DNA from: Paraflavitalea sp966211765
Lineage (GTDB): Bacteria > Bacteroidota > Bacteroidia > Chitinophagales > Chitinophagaceae
Reading direction: 5' to 3'
Length of the DNA: 64,000 bases
NCBI GenBank assembly: GCA_966211765.1
Contig: CBIHOV010000044.1
Coordinates: forward strand, 1 to 64,000
In this document: piece after piece, positions 36,901-44,794 of the stretch
Layout: each line of letters begins with the position of its first letter
Numbering within the stretch: position 1 is the stretch's first letter
The notes under the pieces: model-generated
What the model was told of the DNA's origin: nothing
The model's database searches: none
The model's input: only the letters and a program-made list of their open reading frames with translations
Made by a program: the position numbers and the translations under genes

Positions 36901-37109
36901 GCTACAACCTGCCGCTGGGCTGGATCAGGAAACTGGGTCTCACCGGCGCTACCGTAAGCCTGGTTGGCCGCAACCTGTGGATCATCCACAAGGATGTGCC
37001 CAATATCGATCCCGAAACAGCTTTTACCAATAGCAATGCGCAGGGCCTGGAAGATCTTACCCTGCCCACTACCCGCAGCTATGGATTCAACATCAATGTA
37101 AAATTTTAA
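33933..37109 (+). CDS. SusC/RagA-family TonB-linked outer membrane receptor
   Basis: A 1058-residue receptor with signal peptide (ends SLAAQ), CarboxypepD_reg domain (about 25-105, VQGTVLDQSNNLPLPGVTI), plug (about 115-235) with SusC hallmarks LFIVDGIPVDN and VLKGPNAAALYGSRAAHGVI, and a large barrel ending GFNINVKF. The SusC barrel imports oligomers or other ligands captured by the SusD lipoprotein encoded 11 bases downstream. It lacks an STN domain, so control is unlikely to run through a FecR protein. Its expression is probably controlled by the leader region just upstream. Confidence 0.95.
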   Translation: MNRIIALWAIIIVLPASLAAQTRIVQGTVLDQSNNLPLPGVTIQSGSAAGSITTDAKGSFTIGITPKTILTFSYVGYATRQIPVDSIQDGLTVRLSPSDNSLDAVVVTALGVSKQKKSLGYATQELKAKDISEAKEANIVNALAGKVAGVRITNTQGDMGSSRIVIRGETSIAGNNQPLFIVDGIPVDNSQLGAGGSRDYRNAIADLNSEDIETISVLKGPNAAALYGSRAAHGVILIKTKTGKSRNGIGVTLNSNTTFSSVNILPDYQNVFGQGAEGKFSYVDGKGGGINDGVDESWGPRLDGRLIPQFNSKGVAVPFIAHPNNVKDYFKTGVLLSNSIALDGAGDKYNYRISFNNEKQWGIVPNSEAGKNNISFNGSFDVTPKLKVGVGANYVVNDAPNLPGAGGRRATSTMLQFTWFGRQVDIDQLRDYKDAAGNTFNWNNSYYSNPFWVAYENTVSQRRNRFIGNFNLSYQIIDGLSFNFRTGSDYYNDKRKSKIAYGTNGTPFGSYQETNYIVTENNTEATLRYNKNINHDFSLDIIAGGNVRTKTYEENDQQAPRLAVANVYTLTNSRDPLISSNYYSKLRTWSGFASAQVGYKNYAFVNLTARNDWSSTLPQQNLSYFYPSVNASLVLSDALDIKSNVLSFLKVRGGWSKVGADADPYQLINTYNFNAPFNGNPQLNTSGVDLNPNLKSESTNSTEVGVEAAFFNSRVRLDVSLYNTNSIDQILKVDVSPTTGYTQKLLNAGKINNKGIEVQLGLTPVKVKDFRWDIDLNYAANKSKLERLDDEGRLQNYVLGSYRNIQVLASVGKAYGTLFGNAYQRDDKGNIVVNNSGIPLTSPSKKVLGKYTPDWIGGINNSFTYKQFNLSFLIDASIGGSLFAGTNSTGSYTGVLEMTLPGRDADHGGLYYYYPGNDKGKGTVGLAKGATPPSGETVYEDGMIFKGVNTAGNANTAIIPASQYYKAARNIEEEFVNSASYVKFRELKFGYNLPLGWIRKLGLTGATVSLVGRNLWIIHKDVPNIDPETAFTNSNAQGLEDLTLPTTRSYGFNINVKF

Positions 37110-37120
37110 ATCGAACGATC

Positions 37121-38563
37121 ATGACTAAGCATATATACGGATGGTTGATAGCAGGTTTGTCCCTTACGGCCATTTCCTGCAAAAAGGATCTCGCAGAGAT
37201 CAACAAGAATCCCAATGCAGCAGAAAATCCACAGCCCGATTACCTGCTCACCGCCACACAGAAAATTACGTCCGATCTGTACTGGGGCGATGCCAATAAT
37301 TTCAATTCCACCCTGCTTATTATACAGCATTGGGCCAAAATACAATATACTGAGCCCGACAGGTATATCTTCTCCAACAGCAGTTTCACTTCCCTCTGGG
37401 GTACTGGTTATGCCCAAAGCATTACCAACCTCAACACCATTTTGCAGTTGCCTGCTGAGAAAGCAAGCGACAATTACAAAGGCGTGGCCCTCATCCTGCG
37501 TTCCTGGGTATTCAGCCTCCTCACCGATAACTATGGCGATATTCCATACAAAGAGGCAGGCGATATCCGCCAGTACCTCACACCCAAATACAATACACAA
37601 AAAGAGGTATACTTTGGATTGCTGGACGACCTGAAAACAGCGGGTGCGTTACTCACTACAGGCGCCAGTCCAGCCATTGCCGGCGACATCATCTATGGGG
37701 GTAATATTGCCCGTTGGAAGAAATTCGCTAACGCCTTGCGCCTGCGCATCGCCCTCCGTATTGCCGATCGTGAGCCCGAAAAAGCAAAGCAGGTCATTAA
37801 TGAAGTGTTAAATGATGCAGGTGGATTGATCAGCAGTGTCGATGAGGCAGCCCGTTTCACCTATACCACGCCGCCCCAGCAAAACCCTGTAGCAGCCTGG
37901 TTCGACACAAGAGACGATTATCGTATAGGTAAAACCCTGGTCGACAAGCTCTATGCCCTCAATGATCCCCGCCTGCCCATCTTTGCCAACAAACCGACCG
38001 ATGCAAGTGTTACTACCTATGTAGGAGTACCCAGCGGTTTGACCAACAGCGATGCCAATAACCTTGGTTTTGCAAAGACATCCAAGCCAGGCACTTATTT
38101 TTCAACGGCTACCTCGCCGGCTGTGATCCAGAGTTATGCAGAAGTATTGTTTGCCCGTGCCGAAGCAGCCGCCAGGAAATTCACGACAGAAAATGAAGAG
38201 GAATTGTACAAGCAGGCCATTAAAGCATCTTTTAACCAGTATGCCATTACCGATCTTACGGTGATCAATAATTACACAGCCCAGCCTGCCGTACAATACA
38301 ATGCAGCCAATTTTAAGAAGTCCATTGGTGAGCAGAAATGGATCGCTTTATTTGGCCAGGGCCTGGAAGCATTTGCTGAGTGGAGAAGGTTGGACTATCC
38401 TCAGTTGACCGCTGGCGTAGCAGGTACCCTGGATGGTAAAATACCCGTACGGTTCATTTACCCCGGTTCCGAACAGGCCCTCAATGGCAACAGTTACAAA
38501 AATGCGATAACCAACCAGGGCCCCGATAATTTATTGACCAAATTGTGGTTCGATCAGTTTTAA
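37121..38563 (+). CDS. SusD/RagB-family nutrient-binding lipoprotein
   Basis: A 480-residue lipoprotein (lipobox TAISC, Cys 20) with the helical SusD-like_2 pattern: INKNPNAAENPQPDYLLTA near 28, RSWVFSLLTDNYGDIPY near 128, VLFARAEAAARKF, and a C-terminal GNSYKNAITNQGPDNL. It caps the SusC barrel and binds the ligand on the surface. The SusD-like_2 subgroup is often linked to ligands other than starch. Only 11 bases separate it from susC. Confidence 0.93.
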   Translation: MTKHIYGWLIAGLSLTAISCKKDLAEINKNPNAAENPQPDYLLTATQKITSDLYWGDANNFNSTLLIIQHWAKIQYTEPDRYIFSNSSFTSLWGTGYAQSITNLNTILQLPAEKASDNYKGVALILRSWVFSLLTDNYGDIPYKEAGDIRQYLTPKYNTQKEVYFGLLDDLKTAGALLTTGASPAIAGDIIYGGNIARWKKFANALRLRIALRIADREPEKAKQVINEVLNDAGGLISSVDEAARFTYTTPPQQNPVAAWFDTRDDYRIGKTLVDKLYALNDPRLPIFANKPTDASVTTYVGVPSGLTNSDANNLGFAKTSKPGTYFSTATSPAVIQSYAEVLFARAEAAARKFTTENEEELYKQAIKASFNQYAITDLTVINNYTAQPAVQYNAANFKKSIGEQKWIALFGQGLEAFAEWRRLDYPQLTAGVAGTLDGKIPVRFIYPGSEQALNGNSYKNAITNQGPDNLLTKLWFDQF

Positions 38564-38581
38564 AATAAATAAATTCGCTCC

Positions 38582-39841
38582 ATGCGTATAGTAGCAAAAA
38601 AGGTTTGGATAAGTCTCTTACTGGTCTGCAGCCTGGTTATCGCCGGCAGGGCTGCCAATGATGCAAAGGCCGTACTCAAACCCGGCATTTATAAAGCGGT
38701 GATCCAGCGTACCGACGGGCAACAGATCATTTTCAACTTCGAGGTAAAGCCCCTCAATGGAAAGCCTGTTCTATATGTGCTCAATGCTACCGAGCGCCTC
38801 CTGGTGGATGATATCCGGCAGCAGGGTGATTCCCTCTGGATCACCATGCCCTTCTTCGATGCTCATTTTGCCACCGTCATCAAAAGCAATGGCAACCTCG
38901 AAGGCAAGTTCATCAAGATCAGTGGCGATCGCCGCTCCGAAATACCCTTTTATGCCTTACCTGGCAATAAAGAACGGTATCCCGTTACTGCCAAACCAGC
39001 CCATAATGTTTCCGGCCGTTGGGCAGTGAGGTTTGGAGAAGGCAAAGAAGAAACCCTGGCCGTGGGAGAATTTGTACAGGCTGCCAATGGGAAAGTGACC
39101 GGCACCTTTCTCACACCTACCGGCGATTACCGCTATCTCGAAGGAAGCATCACTGCCGATACACTCAGGTTGTCGGCCTTTGATGGCAGTCATGTATACC
39201 TCTTTTCCGCGAAGCTCGATAACGACAGCACCATCACCCGGGCCGTTTTTTATGCCGGCGCTTCCGGTACCGAAAAATGGGTGGCGCACAAAGATGCCAA
39301 AGCCAAACTGCCCGATGGCTTTGATGCGGTGAAACTGAGGCCCGGTGAAAGCAAATTGAATTTCAGTTTTCCTTCCACCGATGGAGAAACGGTTTCTATC
39401 AATGATGCCCGCTACAAAAACAAAGTGGTGGTGATACAGATACTTGGTTCCTGGTGTCCCAACTGTATGGATGAAACCAAATTCCTGGTGGATTATTACA
39501 AGAAGAACAAACAGCGTGGCGTGGAGGTACTGGGCCTCGCTTATGAGCGTACCACTGATTTTGAAAAGTCTAAGCAAGGGCTGGCTACTTTTCAAAAGAG
39601 GCTGGGCGTTAATTACCCCTTCCTGGTAACTACTGCGGCCGTATCTGATCCAAAACGTACCGAAAAGACCCTGCCGCAGATTGAGCCCTTACAGGGATTT
39701 CCAACTACCATCTTTATTGATAAGAAAGGCAATGTACGCAAGATCCATACCGGGTATGATGGTCCCGCTACCGGCCAGCATTTCGAAGCATTCAAAAAGG
39801 AGTTTGAGGAACTCATCAGTTCCCTGCTCGCAGAGAAATAA
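38582..39841 (+). CDS. TlpA-family thioredoxin-like protein
   Basis: A 419-residue exported protein. The first 250 residues form a beta-rich domain often fused to TlpA in Bacteroidota. Residues about 270-415 are a thioredoxin-like domain (ILGSWCPNCMDE with the redox pair Cys292/Cys295, and cis-Pro motif GFPTTIFID). It sits 18 bases after susD, so it is the third gene of the same unit. A periplasmic thiol/disulfide reductase next to an importer could act on an imported disulfide or thiol compound, which fits the Cys-Cys-Cys leader; that link is inferred. Confidence 0.88.
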   Translation: MRIVAKKVWISLLLVCSLVIAGRAANDAKAVLKPGIYKAVIQRTDGQQIIFNFEVKPLNGKPVLYVLNATERLLVDDIRQQGDSLWITMPFFDAHFATVIKSNGNLEGKFIKISGDRRSEIPFYALPGNKERYPVTAKPAHNVSGRWAVRFGEGKEETLAVGEFVQAANGKVTGTFLTPTGDYRYLEGSITADTLRLSAFDGSHVYLFSAKLDNDSTITRAVFYAGASGTEKWVAHKDAKAKLPDGFDAVKLRPGESKLNFSFPSTDGETVSINDARYKNKVVVIQILGSWCPNCMDETKFLVDYYKKNKQRGVEVLGLAYERTTDFEKSKQGLATFQKRLGVNYPFLVTTAAVSDPKRTEKTLPQIEPLQGFPTTIFIDKKGNVRKIHTGYDGPATGQHFEAFKKEFEELISSLLAEK

Positions 39842-39851
39842 CCATGCATCC

Positions 39852-39882
39852 TTGTAAAATGTAGGGGCGGGGGCTATCTTTG
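39852..39882 (+). promoter_or_regulatory. Promoter of the aldo/keto reductase gene
   Basis: TTG (39852-39854), 20 bases, TATCTTTG (39875-39882) fits the Bacteroidota consensus. The -7 box ends five bases before the ATG at 39888, implying a leaderless message. Confidence 0.7.
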
Positions 39883-39887
39883 GAACT

Positions 39888-40877
39888 ATGAATTACCAGC
39901 CTGCTTCCGATAGATACAGCACCATGCAGTACCGCCGTTGCGGTAAAAGTGGTATCCAGTTGCCTGCCATATCACTGGGTCTTTGGCACAATTTCGGTCA
40001 TGTGGACATGCTCGAAAACTCCCGTAAGATATTACGCCTGGCTTTTGATAATGGCATCACCCATTTCGACCTGGCTAATAATTATGGTCCTCCTCCCGGC
40101 AGTGCCGAAGAGAATTTTGGTAAGATCCTGAAAGAGGATTTTGCGGGCTATCGTGATGAGCTCATCATTTCTTCCAAAGCCGGCTACACCATGTGGGAGG
40201 GCCCCTATGGCGATTGGGGTTCCAAAAAATACCTGGTGGCAAGTCTCGACCAGAGCTTGAAGCGCATGGGCCTGGAGTATGTCGATATATTTTATCACCA
40301 CCGCCCTGATCCCAATACACCACTCGAAGAGACCATGACGGCCCTCGATCTTATCGTGCGGCAGGGCAAAGCCCTCTATGCCGGTATCTCCAATTACCCT
40401 GCTGAGGAAGCGCGCAAAGCTATTCAGATACTGCGTCAATTAGGTACCCCTTGTTTGATCCACCAACCCAAGTATTCCATGTTTGTGCGTTGGGTGGAAG
40501 AAGGTTTACTCGATGTACTGGAAGAAGAGGGCGTAGGTTGCATTCCTTTTTCCCCATTGGCCCAGGGCCTGCTTACCAACAAATACCTCAAAGGTATTCC
40601 CGCTGGTTCCCGCGCTGCCAAAGCCCATGGCTTTTTGAAAGAAGAAGAAGTAACAACGGAGCGCGTACAACAAATACAACAGTTGAATGAAATAGCCGTA
40701 CAGCGTGGTCAGTCACTGGCCCAGATGGCCCTGGCCTGGTTGCTCAAAGACCAGCGCATCACTTCTGTACTCATTGGGGCTAGTAGTCCTGAACAGTTGA
40801 CTGATTCGTTACAGTGTTTGAAGAGCAAGGCATTCAGCAGCGATGAGCTGGAGAAAATAGAGAAGATATTGAAGTAG
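39888..40877 (+). CDS. yghZ: Aldo/keto reductase, L-glyceraldehyde 3-phosphate reductase type
   Basis: A 329-residue cytoplasmic TIM-barrel oxidoreductase. The sequence closely follows E. coli YghZ: RCGKSGIQLPAISLGLWHNFG near 15, catalytic Asp/Tyr in HFDLANNYGPP, Lys in ISSKAGYTMW, His in YHHRPDPN, and NADPH-binding residues in the C-terminal IGASSPEQL. It reduces aldehydes, in the E. coli case L-glyceraldehyde 3-phosphate and methylglyoxal. The ATG at 39888 gives the same 12 residues before MQYR as E. coli; an ATG at 39924 would be the alternative. Confidence 0.93.
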   Translation: MNYQPASDRYSTMQYRRCGKSGIQLPAISLGLWHNFGHVDMLENSRKILRLAFDNGITHFDLANNYGPPPGSAEENFGKILKEDFAGYRDELIISSKAGYTMWEGPYGDWGSKKYLVASLDQSLKRMGLEYVDIFYHHRPDPNTPLEETMTALDLIVRQGKALYAGISNYPAEEARKAIQILRQLGTPCLIHQPKYSMFVRWVEEGLLDVLEEEGVGCIPFSPLAQGLLTNKYLKGIPAGSRAAKAHGFLKEEEVTTERVQQIQQLNEIAVQRGQSLAQMALAWLLKDQRITSVLIGASSPEQLTDSLQCLKSKAFSSDELEKIEKILK

Positions 40878-41140
40878 TTTTAACCGATGTCAGGAGGCTG
40901 TGCAAGGGCCCCTGTTACTGTTTATCCCGCTCCGCGGGATTGTGCCTGGTGCCTGTTGAAGGGTATTCGTGCCCCGTTAGAGCTTGTCCCGCAACAAGCG
41001 GGAGGCAATCCTCCACGTTGCTGTACCCTACCGAAGCTTGTTGAAGCCCTTCAGAAGCTCGGCTTGCATCGCTTTGGGCCCCATCCCCACTTTAACAGTT
41101 TCAAAACCCTTTTTGCCCTATTTTCGCGGCGCCGGGAATT
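40878..41140. repeat. Intergenic region of degenerate hairpin words
   Basis: The 263 bases carry small stems (CCCGC/GCGGG near 40927, CTTGT/ACAAG near 40983) and words such as GAAGCTTGTTGAAG at 41031-41045, related to the 33845-33895 repeat. A frame of 85 codons (40887-41144) exists but looks spurious. TATTTTCG at 41119-41126 could be a -7 box for the next gene. Confidence 0.45.
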
Positions 41141-41542
41141 ATGACACAAAGCATCATCCATAAGATATACCTGAACTGGAAAGACAGCTCCGTACGTACC
41201 CAGCTATGCACGCTGGGACTGCTGTTTGTCCTGTTCTGTAGTTTCACTTCGGCAAACCTTCCGCGGCCACAGGATATTGATCAAACAGATTGGCAGCACC
41301 ACAGCGCTGATGCCGCCGACAACCTGACCCTGTCACACAACGGCGCCGATCCCAATAACGACCTGCACCTCACAGCCAGGAAGCAGATCAAGGTCAAGTG
41401 TGTAAAGAAGTCATCCCCTAATCCGCTCCAGGCATTCAGGTCTTCCACAGCTGGTGGCACTGATCCGCTTTCCATAGCTGGTCTAGTTACTGTCACCCGC
41501 CCTGCCTATTATATCTTCCTCTTCCGGTACACGTTATTCTGA
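41141..41542 (+). CDS. Small secreted protein, unknown
   Basis: A 133-residue frame with a plausible signal or anchor (LCTLGLLFVLFCSFTSA, about 22-38) and a polar remainder (AARKQ-type basic patch near 87, two Cys-containing basic stretches). I recognise no family. It lacks the compositional bias of a shadow frame, but homology is needed to confirm that it is coding. Confidence 0.45.
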   Translation: MTQSIIHKIYLNWKDSSVRTQLCTLGLLFVLFCSFTSANLPRPQDIDQTDWQHHSADAADNLTLSHNGADPNNDLHLTARKQIKVKCVKKSSPNPLQAFRSSTAGGTDPLSIAGLVTVTRPAYYIFLFRYTLF

Positions 41543-41702
41543 TAACTCATCTCTTACGGATTCACCCATTGACCCCCCACCACCTATTGGTGCCTTCGGG
41601 TCTAACTGTCTTCCCAACTTCCGGACTAACGGACTTCTGGTCTTTCCGACTTCCGGACAGGCATTCATAAACACCTATTGGATCAATAAAAATAATAGTA
41701 GT
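41543..41702. repeat. CTTCCGGACT-type low-complexity words
   Basis: Repeats of CTTCCGGAC and CTTTCCGACTTCC fill 41605-41665. No coding signal. It precedes the DedA gene. Confidence 0.5.
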
Positions 41703-42362
41703 ATGTCGGCATTGCTCGAACTGTTTCATAACCTCACCAATCCGGATTGGATCATGGCCCATGGTGGCCTGTATATTGTAGTATTTATCGTATTCGCAGA
41801 AACCGGCTTATTTGCAGGGTTCTTTCTCCCGGGCGATTCATTGCTGTTCATCACGGGAATGATCATCGCCCATACCATTGTGCCCGGCACAGCGCCTGTA
41901 TGGGATTTACTCTATTGGGTGCTGCTGATCTCCGTAGCAGCCATTATTGGCAATTATGTGGGATACTGGTTCGGAAAGCGGTCGGGCGCCCTGCTGATGA
42001 AGCGGAAAGACAGCTGGCTGTTCAAAAAGAAATACCTTGTCCAGGCACAGGCTTTTTATGAGAAAAAGGGTGGGGGAGCCATCATGATCGCCCGCTTCCT
42101 GCCCGTGGTCCGTACCTTTGCCCCCATTGTGGCCGGCATGGTCCACATGGAGCGCAGGAAGTTTACCTGGTACAATATCCTTGGCGCCTGCACCTGGGCC
42201 GGTAGCATTGTAACCGCAGGATTCCTGCTCGGTGACAATGCCTGGGTAAAGACCAATCTCGATAAGGTTATCATTGGCATCGTGGTCATCACTACCGCCC
42301 CCGTACTCATCAAAATGATCACTGCCAGAAAGAAAAAAGAACCCCTCCCGGCCGCTCAATAA
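41703..42362 (+). CDS. DedA-family membrane protein
   Basis: A 219-residue polytopic protein of the SNARE-associated (DedA) family. It has the hallmark re-entrant loops FAETGLFAGFFLPGDSLLF (near 32-50) and ARFLPVVRTFAPIVAGMV (near 131-148) with their conserved Glu, Arg and Pro, and several further membrane helices. DedA proteins act in lipid flipping (undecaprenyl-phosphate or phospholipid) and membrane homeostasis. The TerC gene starts 12 bases after it and is probably cotranscribed. Confidence 0.92.
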   Translation: MSALLELFHNLTNPDWIMAHGGLYIVVFIVFAETGLFAGFFLPGDSLLFITGMIIAHTIVPGTAPVWDLLYWVLLISVAAIIGNYVGYWFGKRSGALLMKRKDSWLFKKKYLVQAQAFYEKKGGGAIMIARFLPVVRTFAPIVAGMVHMERRKFTWYNILGACTWAGSIVTAGFLLGDNAWVKTNLDKVIIGIVVITTAPVLIKMITARKKKEPLPAAQ

Positions 42363-42374
42363 ACCAATAACAAC

Positions 42375-43172
42375 ATGAACAATTTTATGATGCCCGATTT
42401 TGCTGATCCGGCAGTCTGGATAAGTCTCTTAACCCTCTGTTTCCTGGAAATTGTACTGGGTATCGACAACATCATTTTCATCTCTATTGTAGCAGGAAAA
42501 CTGCCCCCGGCACAACAACGCAAGGCCCGCAATACAGGACTGCTGCTGGCCATGCTGTTCAGAGTGCTCCTGCTGTTGTCCATCAACTGGATCATCGGAC
42601 TCAAAGAGGCCGTGTTTACCTTGCCCCATGTAAAAGGACTCACCGACGGTCCCATAGGGCTTAGCTGGAAAGACCTTATCCTCATCGCAGGCGGTATTTT
42701 CCTCATCATAAAAAGTACCCTGGAGATACACCATAAGTTGGTGAAGAAAGAAGACGAAGACACACAGAAAGGGTCAGGTAAAAAAACTGCCATCTCTTTG
42801 GGTGCCGTATTGGGACAGATCATCCTGGTGGATGCCGTGTTCTCCTTCGATTCTATTCTTACGGCTGTGGGTCTTGTAGAGAATGTGATCATCATGATCA
42901 TTGCCGTGGTGGTGTCCATTGGGGTAATGATGCTGTTTGCCGGCCCCGTTACCCGCGTCATCGACAAACATCCATCCCTGCAAATGCTGGCCCTCTCTTT
43001 CCTGGTAGTAATAGGAGTGGTGCTGGTGGCCAGTGGTTTCCATCAGGAAGTAAGTAAGAGTATCATTTACTCCTGTCTGGCTTTCTCCCTGGGTGTGGAA
43101 ATGCTCAATATTAAATTAAGAGGAAAACAAAAGAATATCCGATTGAATGATGGCAGGGAAAAAGATGCCTAA
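42375..43172 (+). CDS. TerC-family integral membrane protein
   Basis: A 265-residue protein with about seven membrane helices and the two conserved acidic motifs of the family, LEIVLGIDNIIF (near 23-34) and VDAVFSFDSILTAVG (near 153-167). TerC proteins are linked to metal (Mn) export and to tellurite resistance. It follows the DedA gene at 12 bases, and a hairpin terminator candidate follows. Confidence 0.93.
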   Translation: MNNFMMPDFADPAVWISLLTLCFLEIVLGIDNIIFISIVAGKLPPAQQRKARNTGLLLAMLFRVLLLLSINWIIGLKEAVFTLPHVKGLTDGPIGLSWKDLILIAGGIFLIIKSTLEIHHKLVKKEDEDTQKGSGKKTAISLGAVLGQIILVDAVFSFDSILTAVGLVENVIIMIIAVVVSIGVMMLFAGPVTRVIDKHPSLQMLALSFLVVIGVVLVASGFHQEVSKSIIYSCLAFSLGVEMLNIKLRGKQKNIRLNDGREKDA

Positions 43173-43179
43173 GTTTCAT

Positions 43180-43216
43180 ACAACAGCCAATCGCTCATTT
43201 GAGGATTGGCTGTTGT
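43180..43216 (+). terminator. Probable terminator after the TerC gene
   Basis: ACAACAGCCAATC (43180-43192) pairs with GATTGGCTGTTGT (43204-43216), a perfect 13-base stem. The downstream T content is modest, so termination efficiency is uncertain. Confidence 0.6.
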
Positions 43217-43229
43217 GTATTTACTGTAT

Positions 43230-43325
43230 TTTGTCATTTCGAACGCAGCGAAGCGCAGTAAGACATCCATTATCGAAGCAAACGTCGAAGCCAAAGATTG
43301 CCGATTGCCGATTGCCGATTCCCCT
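43230..43325. repeat. Intergenic repeats: ATTTCGAACGCAGCGAAGCG and ATTGCCG words
   Basis: 43236-43265 carries a CATTTCGAACGCAGCGAAGCGCAGT-like element that resembles the dispersed repeats common in this phylum. 43296-43320 is ATTGCCG repeated three times. A related GCCGATT/ACGATTGCCG cluster is at 62370-62400. Confidence 0.5.
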
Positions 43326-44770
43326 TACCAGGCCCCACTTCCATAAGCAATGCTGATATCCCCATTGCTTCCCTCAACGATAAAATGAAGCAGCTTATAA
43401 CTCAATGCAAGCGGCCATACCGGCATGCTGGGTGTTTCGAGCTTTAAATAAGGGATCACATCGAGTGTACGCTGTGTTAAGGCCGCGCCCGTAGTGGCAT
43501 CCGACACTTCAATGATATATTGTGGCAGCGCCCCCATCACCATATCTTCCGTTGGTGCAGGCATACCTGGTGGATTTACGTCCATCACATTCGTTTCAAA
43601 AGGATCGGCATACACTACCGTGCCGTTCGTGGTGGGATTGTTGATCGTCATTTCCCGGAGCAGCCTTACTTTCGAAATCGACCAGGTGATGGGGTCCATT
43701 TGGGCCAGGTACACTTTTACATTGACCGATGGGATCGTGACCGTTCCCTGTTCGGCCCTTTTATAGCCCATCTTGAAAAAGGCATGCGAACGGCTGGCAG
43801 GTTCGGCACCCGTATACGTATTCGGTACCATATCCTCTCCATTCACAATAAAGTCTACCGTTTGTCCTTCCCGGAAGGGTCCCGTGATCGTCCGGATAAA
43901 TGTGGTATCCTGGTCATTCCTGGTCAGCTTATACAAACGCAGCGTATCTGAAAGATTGTTCTTCAATACAAAATTGTCATAGTTGTTCGACATCCAGTCT
44001 CCCTTATAGGTAAACAGCCAGTTGATACCACTGGCGCTGCCATATACGATCCGGGCGTTTAAAGTAGTGTATTGGTCGGCGATCTCATCCTTCCAAATCA
44101 CCATCGGAGACCCCACCGGCTTGGCCAGCATCAATACCTCGTTTTCTGAAAAAGTATAGTCTTTCATCACCGTCTCCGGCTGTTGGATGCTGGTGTCAAA
44201 TTTGCCGCCTGGCCTGTAGAGGTTATTACCCTGCCTTTGGTAAAAGCGCAGCGTGCCTGTTCTTTTATCTTTAGGAATATAGATCGTACTAAATGGTTGC
44301 AACAACTCGCCATTGAAAGTAATGGCAGGTGCAAAGTACTTGCTCCAGTCTGTTTGTTGTTGGAAAGAGATCATCGTATAGCGTTCTTCATCTGCCGGTC
44401 CCGTTATCATCCGCAGCTGATCGCCCACCGCCTGGCAGAAATGCAGCACCGTATCAGCCTTAAGCGTCACATTGAACTTAACCGTTGCCTGCCGCACACC
44501 CATATAAATAGGCGTGATCTCCAATTCACCACTTACATACCCCTTTGCATCCAGCATCGATTTGGCAATGCCCGGATGCTCAGAAGCTAAAGCATCATTT
44601 TTTACCAATTTATAGGTCATCCCTCCAAACTTTGCCTCGTATTCGTAATTGAGAGAACAATAATCGATCTTCGTTTGAAACGTTACAAAATCTTTGTCAT
44701 ACAGCCCTTCATATTCCTTTTTACAGCCGGCTATTGTTACCAGTAAGAGGAAGTATAGTATTTTTTTCAT
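43325..44770 (-). CDS. Lipoprotein encoded with a TonB receptor, unknown
   Basis: A 481-residue lipoprotein (lipobox TIAGC near residues 12-16). I do not recognise a family with certainty. The sequence is beta-rich, with repeated short strands, two of which carry VKFNVTL and ITFNGELL. It starts 24 bases after the STN-type receptor gene and is likely its surface partner that captures the ligand. Confidence 0.75.
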   Translation of the reverse strand: MKKILYFLLLVTIAGCKKEYEGLYDKDFVTFQTKIDYCSLNYEYEAKFGGMTYKLVKNDALASEHPGIAKSMLDAKGYVSGELEITPIYMGVRQATVKFNVTLKADTVLHFCQAVGDQLRMITGPADEERYTMISFQQQTDWSKYFAPAITFNGELLQPFSTIYIPKDKRTGTLRFYQRQGNNLYRPGGKFDTSIQQPETVMKDYTFSENEVLMLAKPVGSPMVIWKDEIADQYTTLNARIVYGSASGINWLFTYKGDWMSNNYDNFVLKNNLSDTLRLYKLTRNDQDTTFIRTITGPFREGQTVDFIVNGEDMVPNTYTGAEPASRSHAFFKMGYKRAEQGTVTIPSVNVKVYLAQMDPITWSISKVRLLREMTINNPTTNGTVVYADPFETNVMDVNPPGMPAPTEDMVMGALPQYIIEVSDATTGAALTQRTLDVIPYLKLETPSMPVWPLALSYKLLHFIVEGSNGDISIAYGSGAW

Positions 44771-44794
44771 TTGTTATCTGCTTTTGAGGGATGG

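Noticed and set aside
40887..41144. An 85-codon plus-strand frame
   Set aside because: Cys/Pro-rich composition driven by the underlying hairpin words; no start signal, no family features, and it overlaps the next start.
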